A stretch of 7,565 bases of DNA from Nitrospirota bacterium (GCA_016208845.1 JACQXH010000192.1:1-7565), one strand, 5' to 3'. Positions 1-5,508 are shown, counted from the stretch's first letter. Program-made: numbers and translations. Notes: generated by a model not told the origin, from the letters alone.

Positions 1-50
1 AATCTCTTTAGTTCTTTCTGCTTTAACATGAAAATGTCCTTTCCCGCCAT
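1..50 (-). CDS. Transposase, N-terminal fragment (cut by window edge)
   Basis: Only the first 16 codons lie in the window: an ATG at 50-48 gives MAGKDIFMLKQKELKR and continues past base 1. A perfect AGGAGG (complement of 55-60) lies 4 bases before the ATG, and an in-frame TAA lies just upstream, which fixes the start. The short peptide resembles, from memory, the N-termini of transposases of the IS21/ISNCY type, where a lysine- and leucine-rich segment leads into a helix-turn-helix. The catalytic DDE part would be outside the window. The flanking repeats at 95-135 support an insertion element. The family assignment is uncertain because so little protein is visible; an unrelated small gene cannot be excluded. 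Confidence 0.5.
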   Translation of the reverse strand, partial: MAGKDIFMLKQKELKR

Positions 51-51
51 C

Positions 52-75
52 CTGCCTCCTTATCAAAACAGGCAG
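52..75 (-). promoter_or_regulatory. Hairpin covering the transposase ribosome binding site
   Basis: CTGCCT (52-57) and AGGCAG (70-75) are perfect inverted repeats with a 12-base loop. In the minus-strand transcript the stem and loop take up the AGGAGG ribosome binding site (55-60) of the transposase. Several insertion sequences limit translation this way, mainly on transcripts that read in from outside. Here the function is inferred only from position, and a 6-bp stem is modest. Confidence 0.3.
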
Positions 76-142
76 TTTAGCACTTCTTGAACCGGACATT
101 TTCATTTTGCTCATACCAGACATTTTCACTTTGCTGTTACAG

Positions 143-339
143 GGCGTGCAACAGATTTTTTTAAATTGTAAATTGGAATTTGTAATTTATAAATTTAAAA
201 CTTCCGTCCTCGGCGGGTCCGCTCGAAGAGCCGCCGTGGAGACCTGTGGCTGAAAAACCTGCCTGTCCAATTTAAAATTAATTTTCTCTGTGCGCTGGTT
301 CATTTCCTGCAGATATCAATAAGTGTTAAGATATATAAA
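143..339. other. Intergenic spacer with AT heptad tract and GC-rich hairpin
   Basis: No convincing gene is seen between the insertion-element end and the patatin gene. The spacer holds an AT-rich heptad tract (163-200, listed separately). It also holds a GC-rich block with a possible stem, CGGCGG (211-216) against CCGCCG (231-236), and a perfect 12-base palindrome AAAATTAATTTT at 274-285. AT-rich sequence at 330-340 could contain a -10 element for the patatin gene, but I see no good matching -35, so no promoter is called. Confidence 0.5.
163..200. repeat. AT-rich heptad repeat tract
   Basis: The tract divides into five 7-base units from 163 to 197: AAATTGT, AAATTGG, AATTTGT, AATTTAT, AAATTTA, followed by AAA. 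The units are degenerate but keep exact 7-base spacing. Very similar units occur at 1092-1119, 1435-1469 and 5509-5557, so this is one member of a family spread through the window. Confidence 0.7.
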
Positions 340-1068
340 TTGAAAATGCCAGGGACATGGATCAAAATATCAGGCGTTCTCGCCGTCCTGCTGTTCATAC
401 TGCCATCTTGCGTGCAAAGGGAAATTAAACCTTCATCAAAACCGGCAAAGATAGCCCTGGTGCTTGGCGCAGGGGCTTCAAGAGGATTTGCTCATATCGG
501 CGTGTTAAAGGTCCTTGAATCAAACAACATACCGATCCACATGATAATCGGGACGAGCGCGGGAAGTTTCGTGGGAAGCCTCTATGCCTATGGCTACAAT
601 GCGTTTGAACTTCAGAAAATGTCCTTTTCAATGGAAAAAGGCGATATCATTGACTGGACGATCCCTGATAATGGCTTCATCAAGGGTGAGAAGCTTGAAG
701 AATTTGTGAACAGGAACTTAAATAATTCCCTCATAGAACAGCTCAAGATACCCTTTTATGCGATCGCCACAGATGTGCAGAACGGCAGGGAAATTATTTT
801 TGAATCAGGCAGCGCAGCAACGGCAGTGAGGGCCAGTTGTTCTATACCCGGGATATTCAGGCCGGTCAGAATCGGAGGAAGGATGTACGTTGACGGCGGT
901 GTTGTAAGCCCGGCAGATATTGTGATAAGGCCTGATGTGGGCAATATTGCGTCAGGTGATTTTTCAAAGAAAAACGAAGCTGTACTTGAAGGCGAAAAAG
1001 CTGCGCTTCAGGCTTTGCCTGCTATAAACGACTTGATAGCCAGGCTCAGACAGGAGGGAAGGCTATAG
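340..1068 (+). CDS. Patatin-like phospholipase lipoprotein, internally shortened
   Basis: Patatin-family (RssA/NTE-type) serine hydrolase, expected to act on lipid acyl esters at the cell envelope. Visible motifs: an N-terminal hydrophobic signal segment (about residues 9-22) ending in a plausible lipobox LPSC with Cys24; the oxyanion loop GAGASRG (43-49); the nucleophile elbow GTSAG with Ser73; and the dyad motif DGG with Asp185. After DGGVVSP (185-191) the sequence jumps straight to ADIVIRPDVG. In relatives as I remember them, about 55 residues (a conserved GADVVIAVDI-like strand and a helix) lie between these parts. The 242-residue length, short for this lipoprotein group, agrees with an in-frame deletion, so folding and activity are doubtful although the Ser-Asp pair is kept. 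The start is either TTG at 340 or ATG at 346; neither has a clear ribosome binding site. It is convergent with mqnC, 35 bases away. Confidence 0.85.
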   Translation: MKMPGTWIKISGVLAVLLFILPSCVQREIKPSSKPAKIALVLGAGASRGFAHIGVLKVLESNNIPIHMIIGTSAGSFVGSLYAYGYNAFELQKMSFSMEKGDIIDWTIPDNGFIKGEKLEEFVNRNLNNSLIEQLKIPFYAIATDVQNGREIIFESGSAATAVRASCSIPGIFRPVRIGGRMYVDGGVVSPADIVIRPDVGNIASGDFSKKNEAVLEGEKAALQALPAINDLIARLRQEGRL

Positions 1069-1091
1069 GTGCTTTATTAATTTTGCACTTT

Positions 1092-1119
1092 ACAATTTAC
1101 AATTTACAATTTACAATTT
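1092..1119. repeat. ACAATTT heptamer, four exact copies, overlapping the mqnC stop
   Basis: Four perfect tandem copies of ACAATTT (1092-1098, 1099-1105, 1106-1112, 1113-1119) lie between the convergent patatin and mqnC genes. On the minus strand the repeat supplies the last codons of mqnC (Cys-Lys-Leu) and its TAA stop at 1106-1104. The original mqnC terminus was therefore probably overwritten or extended by the repeat. Confidence 0.85.
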
Positions 1120-2336
1120 GCAATAATATTATAGTACATATCTCTCTGAACGGGTTTGAAACCGGCAGCCTTAATTGCATTTATGATATCCGTGATCGAT
1201 ACCCTGTTTTTTACTCCGGCGGCTGCTACAACGTTTTCTTCTATCATGGTCGAGCCGAAGTCATTGGCCCCGAACCTCAACGCAACCTGAGCCATCTTAA
1301 GCCCCTGTGTAACCCATGAAGCCTGTATGTTCGGGACATTATCAAGGTATATTCTTGAGAGCGAGAGCACCCGGAGATAATCAACGGCAGTAGCAGGAAG
1401 CAGTGACGAGTGACGAGTGACGAGTGACGAGTTTAATTTTGAATTTTTAATTTTGAATTTTAAATTTGCTTCTGACCCCTGACCCTCGGAATCTCGGTAC
1501 GAATCGGCCCCGATGGGTCGCATCGACCTGCCCCCTGCCCCCTGCCTTTTACCCCTCGGAGAAGAGTCGTATCGACTTGCCCCCAATTCTGTGTTCCCCG
1601 GCTGGAAACTCCACGGAATGAATGCAGTAAAACCATGCGTCTTATCCTGAAGTTTACGTATAGCATCAAGATGCTCGATGATATCTTCCGGCTCTTCTAT
1701 GCTCCCGAACATCATGGTCGCGGTGGTCTTCATTCCGGTTCCGTGCGCCTCTTCCATTACCTTCAGCCATTGTTTGGCCCCGATCTTTTTAGGACTGACT
1801 ATTTCCCTGACCCTATCGGACAATATCTCCGCACCACCCCCGGGTATGGAATCAAGACCGGCTTTCCGAAGAATTTGCAAGGTGTTCTTTATTGAATATC
1901 CAGCTTTATCAGCGATATAAGTGATCTCCGGCGGCGAGAAACCGTGAATGTGAATTTTGAATCTCTGCTTGATGTCCTTTAAAAGATCAACGTAATAATC
2001 GATATCAAGCCTTGGATGAAGCCCGCCCTGTATCAATATTTGCGTCCCGCCGAGGGAAATGGTTTCCTTTATTTTATTGAAAAGATTTCGTTTGCTTAAT
2101 ACATAAGCCTCAGGGTCATCTTTATCACGATAGAAAGCACAGAACTTGCATTTGTTGATGCAGACATTTGTGTAGTTTATATTACGGTCAATGATGAAGC
2201 TGACATTTCCCTCACGATGCAGATTCTTCCTCATATTGTCCGCCATCTGACCAAGGCCAAGAGGATCGGCAGATTTAAAAAGAGTTAAGGCTTGTCTTTT
2301 TGTAATGCGGTTTATGTCCTTTTTAAGATTCTTCAT
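1104..2336 (-). CDS. mqnC: Cyclic dehypoxanthinyl futalosine synthase (radical SAM) with in-frame repeat insertion
   Basis: MqnC is a cytoplasmic radical SAM enzyme that cyclises dehypoxanthine futalosine in the futalosine route to menaquinone. The [4Fe-4S] motif CX3CX2C is at Cys59, Cys63, Cys66 (VCINKCKFCAFYR). Other MqnC hallmarks are GGTQILIQGGLHP (96-108), FSPPEI (133-138), LDSIPGGGAEIL (161-172), TATMMFG (205-211), PWSFQPGNTELG (241-252), NIQASWVTQGLK (336-347) and GANDFGSTMIEENVV (356-370). At 410 residues it is longer than the usual 350-370. The excess is residues 253-313, a low-complexity stretch encoded by tandem repeats, after which PATAVDYLRVL resumes the family sequence. The last residues CKL and the stop come from the 1092-1119 repeat. 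The start ATG lies 17 bases after the mqnE stop, implying one transcript, with only a weak ribosome binding site. The function call is firm; whether the enzyme tolerates the insertion is inference. Confidence 0.93.
   Translation of the reverse strand: MKNLKKDINRITKRQALTLFKSADPLGLGQMADNMRKNLHREGNVSFIIDRNINYTNVCINKCKFCAFYRDKDDPEAYVLSKRNLFNKIKETISLGGTQILIQGGLHPRLDIDYYVDLLKDIKQRFKIHIHGFSPPEITYIADKAGYSIKNTLQILRKAGLDSIPGGGAEILSDRVREIVSPKKIGAKQWLKVMEEAHGTGMKTTATMMFGSIEEPEDIIEHLDAIRKLQDKTHGFTAFIPWSFQPGNTELGASRYDSSPRGKRQGAGGRSMRPIGADSYRDSEGQGSEANLKFKIKNSKLNSSLVTRHSSLLPATAVDYLRVLSLSRIYLDNVPNIQASWVTQGLKMAQVALRFGANDFGSTMIEENVVAAAGVKNRVSITDIINAIKAAGFKPVQRDMYYNIIANCKL
1398..1580. repeat. Composite repeat insertion inside mqnC
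   Basis: This segment encodes about 61 residues with no counterpart in normal MqnC. On the plus strand it contains AGTGACG four times (1402-1429); AT heptads AATTTTG, AATTTTT, AATTTTG, AATTTTA (1435-1462); CTGCCCC repeats (1528-1546); and two palindromic modules. One module is CCCTCGGAATCTCGGTACG onward to CATCGAC (1483-1526), and the other runs from CCCTCGG to AGTCGTATCGACT (1553-1577). Each component resembles intergenic repeats elsewhere in the window, yet the whole has no stop codon in the mqnC frame. The borders are set by where MqnC-like sequence stops and resumes, and are uncertain by a few codons. Confidence 0.85.
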
Positions 2337-2353
2337 TATTTAGATGTTGACCT

Positions 2354-3619
2354 TCAGCTTTGGACAGGCCTGTAAAACGAGTCCCTCTCCACCGGCACCT
2401 TGCCGGCCATCTCGATCAGATTTATCAACTGCTCACGTGTCATGGAATTGCCGGATAGTGCCCCTGCTGAATGTGTGATCCTCTCTTCAATGATCGTGCC
2501 GTCCAGATCATCTGCCCCGAACATGAGGGCCAGCTGTGCGATCTTCTCAACTAACATTATCCAGTACGCCTTTATATGGTCGAAGTTGTCAAGGAAAAGT
2601 CTTGCAATTGCAATTGTCTTCAAATCGTCAATACCTGACGTGTAATGATAGGGTTTGGCCTTTCTTCTTTTACTGGACCCTCGGGAACGAGTCGCATCGA
2701 CTGGACCCTCGGAAACGAGTCGTATCGACTGGACCCTCGGAATCGAGTCGTATCGACTTGACCCTAATTTTGTATTCATCGGGTGAAAGGCAAGCGGGAT
2801 GAATGCCTGAAACCCGCCGGTCCTGTCCTGCAGTTCGCGCAGCCTTGACATGTGCTCAACCCGGTGCCTGAATGTTTCAAGATGACCATATAGCATTGTT
2901 GCGTTAGTCCTTATACCTGAAGTATGAGCAGTCTCCATTATCTCAAGCCATTTATTGCCTGATATTTTCTCAGGGCATATCCTGTTTCTGACATTCGCAT
3001 TGAATATTTCAGCTCCGCCGCCGGGCATGGAGTCAAGGCCTGCATTTTTTAATTCACTGAGAGCATCAGCAAGAGACAGGCCGCTTATTTTAGAAAAATA
3101 CTCAATCTCTACTGCAGTGAACGCCTTGATGTGAATATCAGGGAAATTCTTCTTTATCTTTTTGATCATTTCAATATAATGTTCAAACGGCCAATCGGGA
3201 TGGAGCCCGCCGACTATGTGAACTTCGGAAAAGAAAGGGTTCAAGGGTTCAAGGGTTCGAGGGTTCGAGGTAAATTCTGCAGTACTCTCTGTGCCTTTGT
3301 GCCTCTGTGCCTTTGTGCCTGTAGCTGTATATCGGCTTTTAAGCTTATTAATAATTTCTCTGATGCTAAGCTCATATGCGCCTTTTTCTCCTTTTGAGCG
3401 GCTGAAGGCGCAGAATTTGCAGCGGTTGACACAGATGTTGGTTGGGTTTATGTGGTGGTTCCGGATGAAATATGCATTCTTCCCGTTCTTTCTTTCAGCA
3501 ACGATATTAGCAAGCCTGCCGGCAGTAAAAATATCATCGCTTTCAAAGAGCGAAAGCGCGTCTTCAGGTGATAAACGCCTTCCTGACAAAACCTTATTTT
3601 CGATTTTATTAAGGGACAT
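2354..3619 (-). CDS. mqnE: Aminofutalosine synthase (radical SAM) with two in-frame repeat insertions
   Basis: MqnE uses a SAM-derived adenosyl radical to join adenosine to 3-[(1-carboxyvinyl)oxy]benzoate, giving aminofutalosine early in the futalosine menaquinone pathway. The cluster motif CX3CX2C is at Cys63, Cys67, Cys70 (ICVNRCKFCAFSRS). MqnE-specific blocks are EVHIVGGLHPDWPFE (132-146), HIKAFTAVEI (163-172), LDSMPGGGAEIF (195-206), NATMLYGH (239-246), FIPLAFHPMNTKLG (273-286), GIDDLKTIAIARLFLDNF (329-346), and GADDLDGTIIEE then VPVERD near the end. Of 421 residues, about 101-129 and about 287-322 are foreign low-complexity peptides; without them the length is the usual 355 or so. All family motifs flank rather than overlap the insertions. 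The ATG at 3619 has no Shine-Dalgarno sequence, because the repeat region 3627-3814 begins immediately upstream. It lies between htpX and mqnC on the same strand. Confidence 0.93.
   Translation of the reverse strand: MSLNKIENKVLSGRRLSPEDALSLFESDDIFTAGRLANIVAERKNGKNAYFIRNHHINPTNICVNRCKFCAFSRSKGEKGAYELSIREIINKLKSRYTATGTKAQRHKGTESTAEFTSNPRTLEPLNPFFSEVHIVGGLHPDWPFEHYIEMIKKIKKNFPDIHIKAFTAVEIEYFSKISGLSLADALSELKNAGLDSMPGGGAEIFNANVRNRICPEKISGNKWLEIMETAHTSGIRTNATMLYGHLETFRHRVEHMSRLRELQDRTGGFQAFIPLAFHPMNTKLGSSRYDSIPRVQSIRLVSEGPVDATRSRGSSKRRKAKPYHYTSGIDDLKTIAIARLFLDNFDHIKAYWIMLVEKIAQLALMFGADDLDGTIIEERITHSAGALSGNSMTREQLINLIEMAGKVPVERDSFYRPVQS
2675..2758. repeat. 28-bp palindromic unit, three tandem copies, inside mqnE
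   Basis: Three copies (2675-2702, 2703-2730, 2731-2758) each start GGACCCTCGG and end in GAGTCG(C/T)ATCGACT. They differ at only a few positions, and a partial TGACCCT follows. Each unit contains the near-palindrome AGTCGNATCGACT and can be read as a GGACCCT heptamer plus a 21-base module. In the mqnE frame, read on the minus strand, the copies give SSRYDSIPR, QSIRLVSEG and VDATRSRG, three different frames of one repeat. The insertion in the protein reaches slightly further, to about 2648. There are no spacers between units, so this is not a CRISPR array. Confidence 0.92.
3233..3320. repeat. Two octamer repeat tracts forming a second insertion in mqnE
   Basis: GGTTC(A/G)AG occurs four times at 3238-3269, and GTGCC(T/C)(T/C)T-like octamers occur almost four times at 3291-3320, separated by about 20 bases. 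In the mqnE frame they encode GTKAQRHKGTE and SNPRTLEPLNP. These peptides separate the helix NKLKSRYTAT from the strand SEVHIVGG, which adjoin in ordinary MqnE. The first tract matches the repeat just upstream of mqnE at 3631-3665 and the one after htpX at 3790-3813. Confidence 0.88.
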
Positions 3620-3626
3620 AGCTTAA

Positions 3627-3814
3627 AAGAAAAAGGGTTCGAGGAGTCAAGGGATCGGGAGTTCAAGATAAATGTAAAGCGCAAAATGCAAAAATCAAAA
3701 TTACGGAATTAAGTTAAACTAATAATCATCTTCCACAATTAAATTCATTTGATATTTGATCTTTTATTTTTTGCCCTTAGCCCCTCTTGACTCCTTGACC
3801 CCTTGAACCCTTTC
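3627..3814. repeat. Imperfect inverted repeat filling the htpX-mqnE gap
   Basis: The gap between htpX and mqnE is almost wholly repetitive. The left arm starts AAAGGGTTCGAGGAGTCAAG (about 3633), and the right arm read from the other strand starts GAAAGGGTTCAAGGGGTCAA (from 3813). Inside these come A-rich heptads with GCAAAATGCAAAAATCAAAA (3681-3700) facing T-rich heptads with TTTGATATTTGATC (3749-3762). Both arms keep 7- or 8-base spacing. The right arm begins one base after the htpX stop, and the left arm ends about a dozen bases before the mqnE ATG. In an htpX-mqnE transcript it could fold and weaken read-through; I see no GC stem plus U-run typical of a terminator. Confidence 0.7.
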
Positions 3815-4654
3815 TTACATCGTCATGCTCTCAAGCCTTGCGATCCTCTCCTGTATCGGCGGGTGGGTGCTGAAGAGTTTCAGTAAGCCGCCGCCTGAAA
3901 GAGGATTGACAATGAACATATGCGCAGTGGCAGGCTGTGCATGCATGGGGATACTCTTGGAAGCCATATCAAGCTTTTTCAGGGCTCCTGCAAGGTACCT
4001 TGGATTCCCTGCGATCCTCGCTCCGCCTTCATCAGCAGTATATTCCCTTGAGCGGGATATGGCCATCTGTATGAGCATTGCCGCGATAGGCCCGACTATC
4101 ATCATGACCAGGGCCGCAAGCGGGTTGCCGTCTCTTTCGTCATCGCTTCTTCCGCCGAATATCATTGCCCACTGCGCCATCTGCGCAAGATAACTTATTG
4201 CGCCTGCAATTGTAGCGGCAATAGTGCCGATGAGTATATCCCTGTGTTTTACATGGGCCAGTTCATGGCCTATGACGCCTTCAAGCTCTTCCCGGCTCAG
4301 TATCCTCATTATTCCTGTTGTGACCGCGACTGCCGCATGAGACGGATTTCTTCCCGTGGCAAAGGCATTGGGCTGGTCCTGATCCATAATATAAACCTTA
4401 GGCATGGGGATCTCTGCCTTTTGTGCAAGCCTTCTTACACTGGAAAAAAGCTCCGGCGCTTCATTCTCCGTGACTTCCTTTGCTTTGTACATCTTAAGCA
4501 CGATCTTGTCGCTGAACCAGTAGGAAATAAGGTTCATTGTAAGTGCAAACATGAGCGCCATTGTCATGCCGGACCTTCCGCCCATGGCCCCTCCTGCCCA
4601 TACAAGCAGTAATGTAAGACCTACCATTAATGTCATTGTTTTAAGTGTGTTCAT
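3815..4654 (-). CDS. htpX: Membrane zinc metalloprotease HtpX (M48 family)
   Basis: HtpX is an inner-membrane zinc endopeptidase that takes part in quality control of misfolded membrane proteins, usually alongside FtsH. The zinc motif HELAH is at 130-134, and the third ligand Glu204 lies in SREYTADE (202-209). Hydrophobic segments are at about 5-20, 31-46, 143-165 and 178-199, the usual HtpX arrangement with active-site residues facing the cytosol. The C-terminal STHPPIQERIARLE (262-275) is also characteristic. At 279 residues it is full length. The ATG at 4654 is preceded by a perfect AGGAGG with a 10-base gap. It diverges from the exonuclease gene and leads the mqnE-mqnC group, although the repeat-filled gap to mqnE suggests that co-transcription is incidental. 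Heat or envelope-stress control is known in other bacteria but no such operator is recognisable here. Confidence 0.95.
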   Translation of the reverse strand: MNTLKTMTLMVGLTLLLVWAGGAMGGRSGMTMALMFALTMNLISYWFSDKIVLKMYKAKEVTENEAPELFSSVRRLAQKAEIPMPKVYIMDQDQPNAFATGRNPSHAAVAVTTGIMRILSREELEGVIGHELAHVKHRDILIGTIAATIAGAISYLAQMAQWAMIFGGRSDDERDGNPLAALVMMIVGPIAAMLIQMAISRSREYTADEGGARIAGNPRYLAGALKKLDMASKSIPMHAQPATAHMFIVNPLSGGGLLKLFSTHPPIQERIARLESMTM

Positions 4655-4664
4655 TTGTTGTTGA

Positions 4665-4670
4665 CCTCCT
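4665..4670 (-). promoter_or_regulatory. Ribosome binding site of htpX
   Basis: Minus-strand AGGAGG lies 10 bases before the htpX ATG. Apart from the site in front of the transposase, it is the only consensus ribosome binding site in the window. It confirms the htpX start and contrasts with mqnE and the DUF167 gene, whose starts are preceded by repeats and have none. Confidence 0.75.
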
Positions 4671-4736
4671 GATTCCGTTCAAGTGAATTTGTACTTAGTT
4701 TAATGCAAAATTTATGATAAATGCAATAAAACCATA

Positions 4737-4766
4737 TTGACTATACATCCAGGCATTGAATATGAT
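4737..4766 (+). promoter_or_regulatory. Sigma-70 type promoter for the exonuclease gene
   Basis: TTGACT (4737-4742) and TATGAT (4761-4766) are separated by 18 bases, each one base off the -35 and -10 consensus. Transcription would start near 4773, which is after the TTG at 4772 and before the ATG at 4781. It therefore favours the ATG as the true start and predicts a very short leader. The divergent htpX promoter must lie in the same gap, but I could not identify a convincing one. Confidence 0.6.
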
Positions 4767-4780
4767 ACCGGTTGAGTGCA

Positions 4781-5464
4781 ATGTCTAAAAAAATAATAAT
4801 CGACATAGAGACCACAGGCCGGGATTTTGAAGCCTTTGATGACATGTCAAAGGAATATCTGCTGAAGTTCGCCGAAACCGAAGAGCAGATAAAAGAAGCA
4901 AAGGACGGCCTTGCTTTTTCACCTCTTACCGGAGAAATAGTGGCTATAGGAATGCTAAACCCTGATACGCAAAGGGGCGCAGTATTTTTTCAGGCCCCGG
5001 GCAGTCCTCAGGAGCCTTTTGAAGAAGAGGGCATTCGGTTTATCGCTGATACCGAGGCCGGGATCCTTCAAAAATTCTGGGATGCGGTAAAAAGCTATGA
5101 CCAGGTGATAACGTTTAACGGCAGGGCCTTTGATGCTCCTTTTATTATAATACGTTCTGCAGTACATGGAATTAAGCCGACAAAGGATCTTATGGGCAAC
5201 CGGTACAGCGCCTCGCATACCGACCTCTTTGACCTGCTTTCATTTTATGGCGCTGTGAGAAGGAAATTCAGCCTGCACATGTGGTGCAAGGCATTTGGAA
5301 TAAAGAGTCCGAAAGAAGAGGGCGTTACGGGTCATGAGGTAAAGGACCTTTTTAATGAAGGCAGGTATGTGGAGATCGCCAGATACTGCTGCGGTGATCT
5401 TTATGCAACGAGAGAGCTTTTTGACCGCTGGAACAGGTTCATGAGATTTCCTCCGGCCCCTTAA
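4781..5464 (+). CDS. Predicted 3'-5' exonuclease of the DnaQ/PolB-like superfamily
   Basis: RNase H-fold DEDD exonuclease, closest in appearance to the family annotated as predicted 3'-5' exonuclease related to the PolB exonuclease domain. Numbering from the ATG at 4781 (227 residues): motif ExoI is IIIDIETTG with Asp8 and Glu10; ExoII is ITFNGRAFDAPF with Asp118; the segment HTDLFDLLSFYG (146-157) follows; and ExoIII is EIARYCCGDLYATREL with Asp206. These are the expected metal-binding acidic residues for nuclease activity on DNA or RNA ends; the natural substrate is unknown. No polymerase domain is attached. An upstream TTG at 4772 would add three residues but precedes the predicted transcription start. 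It stands alone on the plus strand, divergent from htpX and convergent with the DUF167 gene, so neighbours give no clue to its role. Confidence 0.87.
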   Translation: MSKKIIIDIETTGRDFEAFDDMSKEYLLKFAETEEQIKEAKDGLAFSPLTGEIVAIGMLNPDTQRGAVFFQAPGSPQEPFEEEGIRFIADTEAGILQKFWDAVKSYDQVITFNGRAFDAPFIIIRSAVHGIKPTKDLMGNRYSASHTDLFDLLSFYGAVRRKFSLHMWCKAFGIKSPKEEGVTGHEVKDLFNEGRYVEIARYCCGDLYATRELFDRWNRFMRFPPAP

Positions 5465-5508
5465 TTTGCTTTGCTAACCTTAAAAATGCATTTCAATAAG
5501 CCAAGTTT

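Larger units (their letters stand above)
1..142 (-). mobile_element. End of an insertion sequence with repeated terminal motifs
   Basis: Two near-identical 17-base direct repeats lie 24 bases apart: GACATTTTCATTTTGCT (95-111) and GACATTTTCACTTTGCT (119-135), 16 of 17 bases equal. The core GACATTTTCATG occurs a third time in inverted orientation at 27-38, inside the first codons of the transposase. Multiple short repeats near an end are typical of transposase binding sites in IS21-like and related elements. The outer border is set at about 142 only because the repeated pattern stops there and AT-rich spacer begins. The rest of the element, including its other end, lies left of the window, so family and target duplication cannot be judged. 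Confidence 0.45.

Noticed and set aside
1635..1920. Plus-strand open frames opposite mqnC, and similar frames opposite mqnE and htpX
   Set aside because: They are antisense shadows of strongly conserved genes, with no ribosome binding site and no recognisable protein features.
2675..2758. Regular direct repeats resembling a small CRISPR array
   Set aside because: Units are contiguous with no unique spacers, lie within a coding frame, and no cas gene is near.
3241..3432. Minus-strand frame giving AQRHRGTKAQR and TLEPLNP as a gene of its own
   Set aside because: It is an alternative frame of the octamer repeats within mqnE; repeats open in several frames create such false genes.
1104..3619. 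mqnC and mqnE as frameshifted pseudogenes
   Set aside because: Both frames are continuous from start to stop, all cluster cysteines and family motifs are present, and the insertions keep the frame.
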